DNA of 64,000 nucleotides from Bradyrhizobium sp. 170 (GCF_023101085.1 NZ_CP064703.1:682001-746000); one strand, 5' to 3'. Shown: positions 8,097 to 17,062, counted from the stretch's first letter. A program made the numbers and translations. Notes: generated by a model not told the origin, from the letters alone.

Positions 8097-9368
8097 ATGG
8101 AAAATCCCCCGCGCCCATTGCCTTTCTCAGCATTCGAATGGCTGGTATCCGGGCGCTACCTGCGGGCGCGTCGCAAGGAAGGCTTCATCTCCGTCATCGC
8201 CGGTTTCTCGTTCCTCGGCATCATGCTCGGCGTTGCGACGTTGATTATCGTGATGGCCGTCATGAACGGCTTTCGCAAGGAATTGATTGACAAGATCGTC
8301 GGCCTGAACGGCCACCTTGTGGTGCAACCACTCGAGTCGCCGCTGACGGATTGGAAGGATGTCGCCGAGCGCATCAGCCAGATTCCAGGCATACGGCTTG
8401 CCGTTCCCGTGGTGGACGCCCCGGCGCTGGCATCATCGGCGCACAATGCCTCAGGTGTACTCGTTCGCGGCATTCGCGCCCATGATCTCGACAAGCTCGC
8501 GTCGATCGCCAGCAACATCCAGCAGGGATCGCTGGATGCGTTTGCGCAGGGACAAGGGGTCGCTATCGGCCGCAGGCTTGCCGATCAATTGTCGCTGCGT
8601 GCCGGCGACAACATCACGCTGGTCGCGCCTGGTGGACCGGTGACGTCAAAGGGTGCGGCGCCTCGTATCAAGCCTTACAAGGTCGCGGCGGTGTTCAGCC
8701 TCGACATGTCTGAATATGATTCCGTGATGGTTTTTCTGCCGCTCGCCGAGGCGCAGGCCTATTTCAAACGCGCCGACGACGTGAGCGCGATCGAAGTTTT
8801 CATCGAAGCCAGTCCCGACCGGGTCGACGAATTCCGAAGGCCGGTGGCAGACGGCGCCGGGCGGCCGGTGTTTCTTGTCGACTGGCGACGGCGGACCTCG
8901 GCCTTTTTCGCCGCACTTCAGGTCGAGCGCAATGTCATGTTTCTGATCCTGACCTTGATCGTGCTGGTCGCCGCGCTGAACATCGTTTCGGGCCTGATCA
9001 TGCTCGTGAAGGACAAGGGCAGCGATATCGCCATTCTGCGCACCGTGGGCGCCTCGCGAGGATCGATCATGCGGGTGTTCCTGATCGCAGGTGCGGCGAT
9101 CGGCGTGTTCGGCACGCTGACCGGGCTTCTCGTCGGCATGCTGGTTTGCCTGAACATCGAATCGATCCGGCAATTCCTGTCCTGGCTCACCAATACCGAA
9201 TTGTTTCCACCAAAACTCTACTTCCTGTCGAAGCTGCCGGCGGAGATCGATTTTGGCGAGACCGCCGCCGTTGTGATCATGGCGTTGACGCTGTCATTCC
9301 TCGCGACGCTCTATCCATCGTGGCGCGCGGCGCGGCTCGATCCGGTCGAGGCGTTTCGATATGGATAG
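8097..9368 (+). CDS. LolC/LolE-family ABC transporter permease (orphan)
   Basis: An inner-membrane permease of the lipoprotein-releasing system family (423 aa from the ATG at 8097, which fits LolC/E at about 400-425 aa; an ATG at 8040 would add 19 residues). Seen: an N-terminal transmembrane helix after FEWLVSGRYLRARRKEGFIS, a large periplasmic MacB-like domain (about 50-260), then three C-terminal FtsX-type helices ending in SWRAARLDPVEAFRYG. In the known system LolC/LolE pair with the LolD ATPase to pass outer-membrane lipoproteins to LolA. No lolD or second permease is adjacent, so this is an unpaired paralogue or uses a partner encoded elsewhere. Confidence 0.85.
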   Translation: MENPPRPLPFSAFEWLVSGRYLRARRKEGFISVIAGFSFLGIMLGVATLIIVMAVMNGFRKELIDKIVGLNGHLVVQPLESPLTDWKDVAERISQIPGIRLAVPVVDAPALASSAHNASGVLVRGIRAHDLDKLASIASNIQQGSLDAFAQGQGVAIGRRLADQLSLRAGDNITLVAPGGPVTSKGAAPRIKPYKVAAVFSLDMSEYDSVMVFLPLAEAQAYFKRADDVSAIEVFIEASPDRVDEFRRPVADGAGRPVFLVDWRRRTSAFFAALQVERNVMFLILTLIVLVAALNIVSGLIMLVKDKGSDIAILRTVGASRGSIMRVFLIAGAAIGVFGTLTGLLVGMLVCLNIESIRQFLSWLTNTELFPPKLYFLSKLPAEIDFGETAAVVIMALTLSFLATLYPSWRAARLDPVEAFRYG

Positions 9369-9412
9369 TTGGATGCATGCGGGCTCCGCATGTTTGCGTG
9401 CGCTGATCAGCT

Positions 9413-9507
9413 CGTAGGGCGGGCAAAGGCGCTCTTGCGCCGTGCCCACCATCCATCACCGATCGCGCTTCCAAATGGTGGGCACGCTTCGCTTTGCCCA
9501 CCCTACG
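9413..9507. repeat. Palindromic intergenic repeat (GTAGGGYGGGCAAAG family)
   Basis: An inverted repeat whose arms read CGTAGGGCGGGCAAAG and CTTTGCCCACCCTACG, each followed inward by a second small hairpin (GCGCTCTTGCGC region; GGTGGGCACGCTTCG). A second member of the same family lies at 52029-52119. Both sit directly after a coding region. Non-coding. Confidence 0.8.
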
Positions 9508-9532
9508 CGAACTGATTTGTCTTGCCGACAAG

Positions 9533-10036
9533 CGCAATCTCGATGCACGGCTGCGACCAATTGGCACGACGGGCAAATCACCAAAAACCTGTCCAGCCCC
9601 TTTCGCAAAAATATTCCGCTTAACTTGCAGAGCAAATCATCGGCATAACTCCGCCCGTCTCACGGCGGATGAGGGGCGTTGGCCATCGTCACGAACGTGC
9701 GGTGAGATGCGATGGACGTGAAGGGCGCGATAGACGTACGCGCCTGAAGCGTACGGCGAAGTCGTGTGGTCCGGACGCCGCGGTGCTGGCGTCAAGTTGT
9801 GCAAGGTTGATTTCCTGCGCAGCGACGGTGGCAAAAGAGCCGTTCACCGGGGAGAGCTCGCTATAAGCCGTAAAGCCATTGCGCAGGGAAGGCCGGAGTG
9901 TTTCCGCTGAACCTGTATGCTCGTGTGCGTCTTCTTACGCGCAAATTGCACACGAGACCGCGGGTGCAGCGTGCACCCGGTCTTCCCTGCGCCCTCTGAT
10001 TTTCAGGAGGGCAAACGAAGATGCAAACCTCGGGCG
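9533..10036. repeat. Long dispersed repeat, copy A, with conserved secondary structure
   Basis: A roughly 505-bp non-coding element that is repeated in the same orientation at about 61824-62337. Identity is high in blocks such as TTGGCACGACGGGCAAATCA, TGTCCAGCCCC, GGCGAAGTCGTGTGG, GCGGTGCTGGCGTCAAG, GACGGTGGCAAAAGAGCCGT and GCAAATTGCACACGAGACCG. A distal part folds as a three-way junction: P1 arms 9881-9894 and 9979-9992, P2 arms CTCGTGTGC (9920-9928) and GCACACGAG (9948-9956), and P3 arms GGGTGCA (9962-9968) and TGCACCC (9972-9978). Open frames across it are not conserved as protein. No transposase or terminal inverted repeats typical of an IS are seen. Confidence 0.85.
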
Positions 10037-10070
10037 ACCAGCGCCGCGAGAAGGCGTAAACTCGTTCAGC

Positions 10071-10150
10071 CGTCATTGCGAGCGCAGCGAAGCAATCCAT
10101 GCCCCGGCACAAAGAAAGAATGGATTGCTTCGCTCAGCTCGCAATGACGG
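10071..10150. repeat. Palindromic repeat (GTCATTGCGAGCG family)
   Basis: Two arms of about 28 bases, CGTCATTGCGAGCGCAGCGA continuing to 10100 and its complement 10121-10149, around a 20-base loop. This sequence family is a widespread intergenic palindrome in alphaproteobacterial genomes. It lies 180 bases before thrC. Confidence 0.8.
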
Positions 10151-10330
10151 CGGAGAGAGCCCGGCTCCGACCCCACCGAAAGCCACCCGTTACCCCTATC
10201 TTTTCACCCCCATGCCATTTCCCCTTCGCCCAAAAACCCATTATGGTGCCGCTTGCTTCGCGCTTGGCGAAATCTAATACATGATCAATAACAAAGGCTT
10301 GGCATAGGGCCTGCGCCTTTGGAGGGTGGT

Positions 10331-11749
10331 TTGACGCGCTATATTTCGACGCGGGGGGAGGCCCCCGTCCTGGGTTTCTGTGATGTGATGCTGACCGGGC
10401 TTGCCCGCGACGGTGGCCTCTATGTGCCCGAGGTCTGGCCGCAGCTCTCTCCTGAAACCATCGCTGGATTTTTCGGCCGGCCGTATTGGGAAGTCGCGGT
10501 CGATGTGATCAAGCCGTTTACCGCGGGCGAAATTTCCGACGCCGATCTCGGCCGCATGGCGAACGAGGCTTACGCGACGTTCCGCCACCCTGCGGTGGTG
10601 CCGCTCGATCAGATCGGGCCCAATCAATTCGTGCTGGAGCTGTTCCACGGCCCGACGCTGGCGTTCAAGGACGTCGCGATGCAGTTGATCTCGCGGCTGA
10701 TGGATCACGTACTGGCCAAGCGCAGCCAGCGCACCACCATCGTGGTCGCTACCTCAGGCGATACCGGCGGCGCCGCGGTCGATGCGTTTTCGGGTCTCGA
10801 CAATGTCGATCTTGTCGTGCTGTTTCCGAACGGGCGCATCTCCGATGTGCAGCGGCGGATGATGACGACGACGGGTGCTGCCAATGTGCATGCGCTGGCG
10901 ATCGAAGGCACGTTCGACGATTGCCAGGCGCTCGTGAAGGCGATGTTCAACCATCACGGTTTTCGCGACGCGGTCTCGCTGTCCGGCGTCAACTCGATCA
11001 ACTGGGCGCGGATCGTAGCCCAGGTCGTGTATTATTTCACCTCCGCCGTGGCGCTCGGCGCGCCCGCCCGCACGGTGGATTTCACCGTGCCGACGGGGAA
11101 TTTCGGCGACATCTTTGCGGGCTATGTCGCCAAGAAAATGGGCCTGCCGGTCCGCTGGCTGCGCATCGCCTCCAACGTCAACGATATCCTGCCGCGCACG
11201 CTCAAGACCGGCATCTATGAAGTGCGCGAGGTTCACGCCTCCGCTTCGCCCTCGATGGACATCCAGATCTCCTCGAATTTCGAGCGGCTGCTGTTCGAGG
11301 CGAGCCGTCGCGACGCCGACAGCGTTCGCCGGCTGATGGGCTCGCTAAAGCAGTCCGGACGTTTCGTGCTGCCGGATGCCATGCTGGCTGCGATCCGCGA
11401 GGAGTTCGATGCCGGCCGTGCCGACGAGACCGAGACGTCGGCGGCGATCCGCGCCGCCTGGCGCGAGGCCGGCGACCTCGTCGATCCCCATACCGCGGTG
11501 GCGCTGGCGGTGGCCGACCGCGACACCTCGGATTCAGGGATACCCAACATCGTGCTGTCGACCGCGCATCCGGCCAAGTTCCCCGATGCGGTGGAAGCCG
11601 CCTGCGGCGTGCGGCCGCAACTGCCGGCCTGGCTCGACGGCCTCATGACCAAATCCGAACACATCACGGTGATGAAAAACGATTCAGCCGAAGTGGAGCG
11701 ATTCGTGCGCTCGGTGAGCCGTGCCGCGAAGCAGGGAGTTGCCGGATGA
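10331..11749 (+). CDS. thrC: Threonine synthase
   Basis: PLP-dependent enzyme converting O-phosphohomoserine to threonine, the last step of threonine biosynthesis (472 aa). I place the start at TTG 10331 because GGAGGG (10321-10326) is correctly spaced and the protein then begins TRYISTRGEAP as in other threonine synthases. The PLP lysine is in GPTLAFKDVAMQ; the phosphate/cofactor-binding segment VATSGDTGGAAVDAF and the later VPTGNFGDIFAGY are typical of the longer, fungal/proteobacterial-type enzyme. The stop overlaps the following peptidase gene by ATGA. Confidence 0.95.
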   Translation: MTRYISTRGEAPVLGFCDVMLTGLARDGGLYVPEVWPQLSPETIAGFFGRPYWEVAVDVIKPFTAGEISDADLGRMANEAYATFRHPAVVPLDQIGPNQFVLELFHGPTLAFKDVAMQLISRLMDHVLAKRSQRTTIVVATSGDTGGAAVDAFSGLDNVDLVVLFPNGRISDVQRRMMTTTGAANVHALAIEGTFDDCQALVKAMFNHHGFRDAVSLSGVNSINWARIVAQVVYYFTSAVALGAPARTVDFTVPTGNFGDIFAGYVAKKMGLPVRWLRIASNVNDILPRTLKTGIYEVREVHASASPSMDIQISSNFERLLFEASRRDADSVRRLMGSLKQSGRFVLPDAMLAAIREEFDAGRADETETSAAIRAAWREAGDLVDPHTAVALAVADRDTSDSGIPNIVLSTAHPAKFPDAVEAACGVRPQLPAWLDGLMTKSEHITVMKNDSAEVERFVRSVSRAAKQGVAG

Positions 11750-13035
11750 GCGTTGACGTAACCAAGCTGCCATCCGGCCTGACGGTTGTCACCGACACCA
11801 TGCCGCATCTGGAAACCGCAGCCCTCGGCGTTTGGGCCGGCGTCGGCGGCCGTGACGAGAAGCCGAACGAGCATGGCATCTCGCATCTTCTGGAACACAT
11901 GGCCTTCAAGGGCACGACGCGGCGCTCCTCGCGCGAGATCGTCGAGGAAATCGAGGCGGTCGGCGGCGATCTCAACGCGGGCACCTCGACCGAAACCACG
12001 GCCTATTATGCGCGGGTGATGAAGGCCGACGTGCCGCTGGCGCTCGACGTGCTGTCCGACATTCTCGCCAATCCGTCCTTCGTGCCGGACGAACTGGAGC
12101 GCGAGAAGAGCGTCATCGTGCAGGAAATCGGCGCGGCGCAGGATACCCCTGATGACGTCGTGTTCGAGCACCTCAACGAACTCTGCTTTCCGGACCAGCC
12201 GATGGGCCGCTCGCTGCTGGGCACCGCCAAGACGCTGAAGAATTTCGATCGCGACATGCTGCGCGGCTATCTCTCGACGCACTATCGCGGCCCCGACATG
12301 GTGGTGGCGGCCGCGGGCGCGGTCGATCACAAGCGCGTGGTCGAGGACGTGGCGCAAAGATTTGCCAGCTTCGACGCCACGGCCGCGCCAAAGCCGGTGC
12401 CGGCGAAATTCGGCAAGGGCGGCTCGCGCGTGGTGCATCGCGATCTCGAACAGGCGCATTTGACGCTGGCGCTCGAAGGCGTGCCGCAGACCGATTTGTC
12501 GCTGTTTTCGCTGCAGGTGTTCACCAACACGCTCGGCGGCGGAATGTCGTCGCGGCTGTTCCAGGAAGTGCGCGAGAAACGCGGCCTGTGCTACTCGATC
12601 TACACTTTCCACGCGCCCTATTCCGACACCGGCTTTTTCGGCCTCTATACCGGCACCGATCCTGGCGACGCGCCGGAGATGATGGAAGTGATCGTCGACG
12701 TCATCAACGACGCCGTTGAAACCCTGACCGAAGCCGAGATCGCCCGCGCCAAGGCGCAGATGAAGGCAGGGCTTCTGATGGCGCTGGAAAGCTGCTCCTC
12801 CCGCGCCGAACAGCTGGCGCGGCACGTGCTGGCCTATGGCAGGCCGCAGACGGTGGAAGAGCTGGTGGCGCGGATCGACGCGGTCAGCGTCGAATCGACC
12901 CGCAACGCCGCGCACGCGCTGCTGAGCCGCAGCCGGCCGGCCGTCGTGGCGCTTGGCAGCGGCAGGGGTCTGGACACGGCGGTGTCTTTTGCGGAAGGAT
13001 TGACGAAGTCGAAGGCGAAGACGCTGCTGCATTAG
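11746..13035 (+). CDS. M16-family zinc peptidase (mitochondrial processing peptidase-like)
   Basis: A pitrilysin/MPP-type metalloprotease of 429 aa. The inverted zinc motif HxxEH is present as HLLEH in GISHLLEHMAFKGT, and the third ligand Glu lies in the downstream helix (about residues 120-130, EREKSVIVQEIGAAQD). The R/Y substrate-binding pair region is at GLCYSIYTFHAPYSDTG. Alphaproteobacterial members are the closest bacterial relatives of the mitochondrial processing peptidase beta subunit. Translationally coupled to thrC (ATGA overlap), an arrangement I recall as common in Rhizobiales; the functional link is unclear. Confidence 0.93.
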   Translation: MSVDVTKLPSGLTVVTDTMPHLETAALGVWAGVGGRDEKPNEHGISHLLEHMAFKGTTRRSSREIVEEIEAVGGDLNAGTSTETTAYYARVMKADVPLALDVLSDILANPSFVPDELEREKSVIVQEIGAAQDTPDDVVFEHLNELCFPDQPMGRSLLGTAKTLKNFDRDMLRGYLSTHYRGPDMVVAAAGAVDHKRVVEDVAQRFASFDATAAPKPVPAKFGKGGSRVVHRDLEQAHLTLALEGVPQTDLSLFSLQVFTNTLGGGMSSRLFQEVREKRGLCYSIYTFHAPYSDTGFFGLYTGTDPGDAPEMMEVIVDVINDAVETLTEAEIARAKAQMKAGLLMALESCSSRAEQLARHVLAYGRPQTVEELVARIDAVSVESTRNAAHALLSRSRPAVVALGSGRGLDTAVSFAEGLTKSKAKTLLH

Positions 13036-13042
13036 CGTTTCA

Positions 13043-13076
13043 ACCTCTCCCCGCCAGAACGGGGCGAGGGAGAGGT
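13043..13076. repeat. Short palindromic element after the M16 gene
   Basis: ACCTCTCCCC and GGGAGAGGT arms around a GC-rich centre. It follows the peptidase stop by seven bases and resembles the abundant CTCTCCCC-type intergenic palindromes of Rhizobiales. No T-run on either strand, so I call it a repeat rather than a terminator. Confidence 0.6.
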
Positions 13077-13100
13077 AATTCGGGCGGGAGAATTAAGGGC

Positions 13101-13688
13101 ATGGCCCTGTTTCGTTTGCCAACCAGCGGACCGGCCGCGCTCGTGCCGCGCGGCCACGGCCTGCTGCTGCGCGCACCACAAATGGCGGATTTCCTGCAAT
13201 GGGCGCAATTGCGCGAACAAAGCCGGGCCTACCTCACGCCGTGGGAACCGATCTGGCCGTCGGACGATCTGACCCGCGCCGGCTTTCGCCGAAGGCTGCG
13301 CCGCTACGCCGAAGATATCGCCGCCGACCGCTCCTATCCGTTCATCGTCTTCCGCGAGTCTGACGGCGCCATGATCGGCGGCATCACGCTCGCCAATGTC
13401 CGCCGCGGCATCGTGCAGGCCGGCACCATCGGCTACTGGGTCGGCGAGCCCCATGCCCATCGCGGCTACATGACCGCGGCGCTCCGGGTACTGCTGCCGA
13501 CGCTGTTCGGCGAGCTCAACCTGCACCGCATCGAGGCCGCCTGCATTCCCTCCAATTCGCCCTCGATCCGGGTGCTCGAGAAATGCGGCTTCACCCGCGA
13601 GGGGCTGGCGCGGCGCTATCTCTGCATCAACGGCGTCTGGCAGGACCATTTGCTGTTCGGCCTGCTGCATGAGGATTTCCGCGGCTGA
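13101..13688 (+). CDS. GNAT-family N-acetyltransferase (RimJ/RimL-like)
   Basis: A 195-aa acetyltransferase of the RimJ/RimL group, which acetylates N-terminal amines of proteins or small amines with acetyl-CoA. Motif A for acetyl-CoA binding is seen around GYWVGEPHAHRGYMTAALRV, and motif B in RIEAACIPSNSPSIRVLEKC. The N-terminal part (RGHGLLLRAPQMADFLQWAQ) is the usual beta-alpha start of this subgroup. Located 65 bases after the M16 gene on the same strand and probably co-transcribed. Substrate not deducible. Confidence 0.9.
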   Translation: MALFRLPTSGPAALVPRGHGLLLRAPQMADFLQWAQLREQSRAYLTPWEPIWPSDDLTRAGFRRRLRRYAEDIAADRSYPFIVFRESDGAMIGGITLANVRRGIVQAGTIGYWVGEPHAHRGYMTAALRVLLPTLFGELNLHRIEAACIPSNSPSIRVLEKCGFTREGLARRYLCINGVWQDHLLFGLLHEDFRG

Positions 13689-13791
13689 ACCGTTGATTTC
13701 TAAGCCTTTTGGGTGCCTTGGGTTCGCCGCCATTGGGCTGCTATAACGCCGCCGGGAACAATGCGGAACGATGGGATTTCAGGGACGTCGC

Positions 13792-14427
13792 ATGGGTAAC
13801 AATCGTTTGGCCAAGGTAATGGCCGCGGCAGCGGTTGCGGGCGGGCTGGCCTGCCTGATGGCGGCGCCGGCATCGGCGCAATCGATCACCGACCGGTTCA
13901 AGAGCCTGTTCGGCGGCAAGTCGGACGAGGAGCCGGCCACCAATGCGCCGGCGGTGCCCCAGGACACGGGCGATCTGACCTGTCCGCCGGTAACCGTCAG
14001 GGCCGGCGCGTCCACTTACGCGGTAGCGGCGCCCGGCAAGCAGCCGGTCGGCAACGACCTGCGCTTTCAGGCGACGATCTCCAGAATGGCCCGCGAATGC
14101 AGCGTCAATGGCGGCGTGATCACCGCGCGGATCGGCATTCAGGGCCGCGTCATTGCCGGCCCCGCCGGCGCCCCGGCGTCGGTCCAGGTTCCGATTCGCG
14201 TCGCGGTGGTGCAGGGCGGCGTGTCCGAGAAGACCATCGCCACCAAGGCCTACCAGACCACCGTCACCATGACGGAAGGCGGCAGCGAGCCGTTCACGCT
14301 GGTGGCCGAAGATCTCGCCTATCCCGCGCCTGTCGGCGCCGCCGGCGACAGCTACATTTTCTATATCGGCTTCGACCCGCAGTCCCTGAAGCCCGAACGC
14401 CCGGCGCCGAAAAAGAAGAAGCAATAA
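13792..14427 (+). CDS. Exported hypothetical protein
   Basis: A 211-aa secreted protein. I prefer the ATG at 13792 over 13771: AGGGACG lies before it and the signal peptide is complete (GNNRLAKVMAAAAVAGG..., cleavage near ASA-QS). The mature protein has two cysteines (LTCPPVTV and ARECSVNG), probably a periplasmic disulfide, a beta-rich middle, and ends in a lysine tail (PAPKKKKQ). I recognise no named domain. It may be a lipoprotein-like accessory but no lipobox is present. It ends against the F0 operon, with a shared hairpin between them. Confidence 0.75.
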   Translation: MGNNRLAKVMAAAAVAGGLACLMAAPASAQSITDRFKSLFGGKSDEEPATNAPAVPQDTGDLTCPPVTVRAGASTYAVAAPGKQPVGNDLRFQATISRMARECSVNGGVITARIGIQGRVIAGPAGAPASVQVPIRVAVVQGGVSEKTIATKAYQTTVTMTEGGSEPFTLVAEDLAYPAPVGAAGDSYIFYIGFDPQSLKPERPAPKKKKQ

Positions 14428-14461
14428 AAAAAGCCGGCGCGATCGTCTCGCGCCGGCTTTG
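14427..14461 (-). terminator. Terminator of the F0 ATP synthase operon
   Basis: A 13-bp stem (AAGCCGGCGCGA / TCGCGCCGGCTT) with a TTTTTTT run when read on the minus strand. It ends the atp operon and, with a weaker T-run on the plus strand, probably also the convergent exported-protein gene. Confidence 0.88.
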
Positions 14462-14481
14462 ATTGATTGGTGGAAAGCCGG

Positions 14482-14967
14482 TCAGTTCAGCTTGGCGCGA
14501 ACCTCGGCAATGCCCTTGGCGAGCAGGTCGTCGGCGACCGAGCCCTTGACCGACTTCGACAGGATGGTCGAGGCGGCTTCGACCGCGGCGTTGGCGGCGG
14601 CGGCACGGACGTCGGCCAGCGCCTGGGCTTCGGCCAGCGCGATCTTGCTCTCGGCGGTCTTGGTGCGGCGGGCGACGAAGTCTTCCATCTTGGCCTTGGC
14701 CTCGGTCGCGATGCGCTCGGCTTCGGCCCTGGCGTTGGCGATGATTTCCTCGGCCTCGCGCTCGGCGCTGGCACGGCGGGTCTTGTATTCGCCGAGCAGC
14801 TTGGCGGCCTCCTCCTTGAGACGGCGGGCGTCGTCAAGTTCGGCCTTGATGCGCTGGGCGCGATGATCGAGCGCCGTCAGCACCGTCTTGTGGATGCCGA
14901 GATAGGCAAACAGCACCATCAGGATGACGAAGGCGATCGCGACCCAGGTTTCCGGTTGGGTGAACAT
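14482..14967 (-). CDS. atpF: ATP synthase F0 subunit b
   Basis: Peripheral-stalk subunit (161 aa). A single N-terminal membrane helix ([18 protein letters not shown]) is followed by a long charged helix (about 30-160) rich in Glu, Lys and Ala, which forms the coiled-coil stator linking F0 to F1. The start is five bases after the stop of the b' gene, so the two are co-translated. Last gene of the operon. Phototrophic and related alphaproteobacteria use a b/b' heterodimer, as here. Confidence 0.95.
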   Translation of the reverse strand: MFTQPETWVAIAFVILMVLFAYLGIHKTVLTALDHRAQRIKAELDDARRLKEEAAKLLGEYKTRRASAEREAEEIIANARAEAERIATEAKAKMEDFVARRTKTAESKIALAEAQALADVRAAAANAAVEAASTILSKSVKGSVADDLLAKGIAEVRAKLN

Positions 14968-14971
14968 CCCT

Positions 14972-15520
14972 CTATCCCTTCAACGTAGCATCGACGGCGC
15001 TGCCGACGGTTTTGCCGTCGGGCAGCACGCCGGTGAGGCGTTGCACGATCGCGCCGGCCGCATCCGCGGCGATGCCGCGGACATTTTTCATCGCGGTTGC
15101 CCGCGTCGCCGCGATCTGCTTCTCGGCGGCGGCAAGCTTTGCGGTGAGCTGGTCTTCCAGCGTCTTGCGCTCGGCTTCCGCGGCCGCATTCAGCTTCTCG
15201 CGGGTCTCGTTGCCGATGGCCTGCGCGCGGGAGCGCGCCGAAGCGAGTTCCGTCTCATACGCCTTCAGCGCAGCGTCGGACTCGTCCTTCAGCTTCTGCG
15301 CCGCGGCCAGATCGCCCTCGATCGCGTTCTGACGTGCGTCGATCACGCTTTCGACGCGCGGCAGCGCGATGCGGGATACGATCACATAGAGCGCGACGAA
15401 CGCGATGACGAGCGACACCAGCTGCGAAGCAAACGTGCTCGACTCGAACGGAGGAAATCCTCCGCCGTGTCCGCCGTCGGCCCCGGTGTGGGCGCCGGTA
15501 CCATGACTTTTTTCAGCCAC
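14972..15520 (-). CDS. atpG: ATP synthase F0 subunit b'
   Basis: Second, diverged stator subunit (182 aa; named atpF2, atpG or atpX in different genomes). A Gly/His-rich N terminus ([20 protein letters not shown]) precedes the membrane helix ([20 protein letters not shown]), then the long coiled coil (about 65-150). In the membrane it pairs with subunit b. Lies between atpE and atpF in the order typical of Rhizobiales. Confidence 0.93.
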   Translation of the reverse strand: MAEKSHGTGAHTGADGGHGGGFPPFESSTFASQLVSLVIAFVALYVIVSRIALPRVESVIDARQNAIEGDLAAAQKLKDESDAALKAYETELASARSRAQAIGNETREKLNAAAEAERKTLEDQLTAKLAAAEKQIAATRATAMKNVRGIAADAAGAIVQRLTGVLPDGKTVGSAVDATLKG

Positions 15521-15579
15521 GGGGTTCTCCTCTTGCTGTCAGCGCGCCGCCCGGATCGGGCGGCGCGATAGGGTGCAGC

Positions 15580-15810
15580 TCAGAGCGGAACGAACAGCAG
15601 CAGCAGCGCGATCAGCAGCGAGAAGATGCCGAGCGCTTCGGTCACGGCGAAGCCGAAGATCAGGTTGCCGAACTGGCCCTGGGCTGCCGAAGGATTGCGC
15701 ACCGCTGCGGCGAGGTAGTTGCCGAAGATGATGCCCACGCCGACGCCCGCGCCGCCCATGCCGATGCATGCGATGCCCGCGCCGATAAGTTTTGCTGCTG
15801 CCGGTTCCAT
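15580..15810 (-). CDS. atpE: ATP synthase F0 subunit c
   Basis: Proteolipid of the rotor ring (76 aa). Two membrane helices: the first glycine-rich ([17 protein letters not shown]), then the polar loop with RNPSAAQGQ, then the second helix with the proton-carrying glutamate, Glu58, in [11 protein letters not shown]. It is the typical length for alphaproteobacteria and lacks a Na+-binding pattern. Confidence 0.97.
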   Translation of the reverse strand: MEPAAAKLIGAGIACIGMGGAGVGVGIIFGNYLAAAVRNPSAAQGQFGNLIFGFAVTEALGIFSLLIALLLLFVPL

Positions 15811-15865
15811 TTTCTAGAGCTCCTTGAGAGATAAGACAGAGTGAGGGTGGAAATTCCCCGGACGC

Positions 15866-16621
15866 TTAGTGTCCCGGATGAATGGCGTCGTTGAGGTAGA
15901 TGCAGGTCAGGATCGCAAACACGTAGGCCTGCAGAAACGCGACCAGCAGTTCGAGCGCGGTCAGCGCCACCGTGAGCGCCAGCGGCAGCATGCCGCCGAC
16001 CCAGCCGAGCGCGCCGAGCGACACGCCGAGCATCGCAACGAAGCCTGCGAACACCTTCAGCGCGATGTGGCCAGCCAGCATGTTGGCGAACAGACGCACG
16101 CTGTGCGAGACCGGCCGGAGGAAGAACGACAGGATTTCGATAAACATGACCAGCGGCAGGATGTAGATCGGCACGCCGGTGGGCACGAAGATCTTGAAGA
16201 ACTTCAGGCCGTTCTTGTAGATCCCGTAGATCAGGACCGTGAAGAAAACCAGGAAGGCCAGCGCCGCGGTGACGATGATGTGGCTCGAAACCGTGAACGT
16301 GTAAGGGACGATGCCGATCAGGTTCGAGATGCAGATGAACATGAACAGCGAGAAGATCAGCGGGAAGAACTTCATGCCTTCCGAGCCGGCGGTGCTGCGG
16401 ATCGTCGAGGCGACGAACTCGTAAGAGATTTCCGCGATCGACTGCAGCCGCCCGGGAACCAGCTGCCCTCTAGCCATGCCGCCGATCATCAATAGCGAGA
16501 TCACCGCTACCGAGAGGAACATGTAGAGCGACGAGTTGGTGAAGGCGATCGTGTGGTCGCCGATATGGCCGATCGTGAAGAGGGGTTCGATATTGAACTG
16601 GTGGATCGGGTCGATTTTCAT
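15866..16621 (-). CDS. atpB: ATP synthase F0 subunit a
   Basis: Membrane stator subunit forming the proton half-channels (251 aa). The essential arginine is in [13 protein letters not shown] of helix 4, and the C-terminal helix pair ([20 protein letters not shown]) contains the conserved Gln. Five membrane helices are apparent. Preceded by atpI at 70 bases. Confidence 0.97.
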   Translation of the reverse strand: MKIDPIHQFNIEPLFTIGHIGDHTIAFTNSSLYMFLSVAVISLLMIGGMARGQLVPGRLQSIAEISYEFVASTIRSTAGSEGMKFFPLIFSLFMFICISNLIGIVPYTFTVSSHIIVTAALAFLVFFTVLIYGIYKNGLKFFKIFVPTGVPIYILPLVMFIEILSFFLRPVSHSVRLFANMLAGHIALKVFAGFVAMLGVSLGALGWVGGMLPLALTVALTALELLVAFLQAYVFAILTCIYLNDAIHPGH

Positions 16622-16690
16622 CCGCGCGGCTCTTTATCCACCGGCCTGGCCGGCAATCGAATTTCAAATGTCGTGACTTCCCGTCGACGC

Positions 16691-17062
16691 TCAGCGTCTG
16701 CCTGGACCTGCGCCTGCAGTTCTCACCACGTTGACCACGCCGGCGACGAAGCCGAGCAGAAGAAACACGATGAAACCGAACGGCGATGTCGACAATAAAC
16801 GGTCGAACCCCCAGCCAATCGCCGCTCCGACGACAACGCCCGCGACCAACTCCGAGGAAAGCCGGAAACCAAGCGCCATGGCAGAAGCTCTGGCAGCTCT
16901 GTCTCCGCTTTCAGTTCCGGGTTGATCAGTCCTGATTTTGCGGCTGTCACGAATTTCGGACAACCGGTGATCCAGACTTCCGAGCCTTGCGGAAAGCGCA
17001 GCTTCGTCGGAAGACGGCTGATCGCGATTCCCACCTGCGTTGTCGTTCTTGTCCTGGGCCAT
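16691..17062 (-). CDS. atpI: AtpI, F0 assembly protein
   Basis: Small membrane protein (123 aa) at the head of the F0 operon that helps assemble the c-ring. A charged N-terminal part is followed by two membrane helices (SELVAGVVVGAAIGWGFDRL and FGFIVFLLLGFVAGVVNVVR). I choose ATG 17062 (protein MAQDKNDNAGG) over one at 17134, since the extension shows no conserved character; neither has a strong ribosome-binding site, so the start is uncertain. First gene of the operon, so its promoter lies in 17063-17337. Confidence 0.9.
   Translation of the reverse strand: MAQDKNDNAGGNRDQPSSDEAALSARLGSLDHRLSEIRDSRKIRTDQPGTESGDRAARASAMALGFRLSSELVAGVVVGAAIGWGFDRLLSTSPFGFIVFLLLGFVAGVVNVVRTAGAGPGRR

Noticed and set aside
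9669..10284. Several 60-130 codon frames in the region between the LolC/E gene and thrC
   Set aside because: They cross repeat DNA, are not preserved between the two repeat copies and have no consistent ribosome-binding sites.
11233..13032. A 599-codon open frame antisense to thrC and the M16 peptidase gene
   Set aside because: No domain character, Arg/Gln-rich shadow. The plus-strand genes have catalytic motifs and coupled translation.
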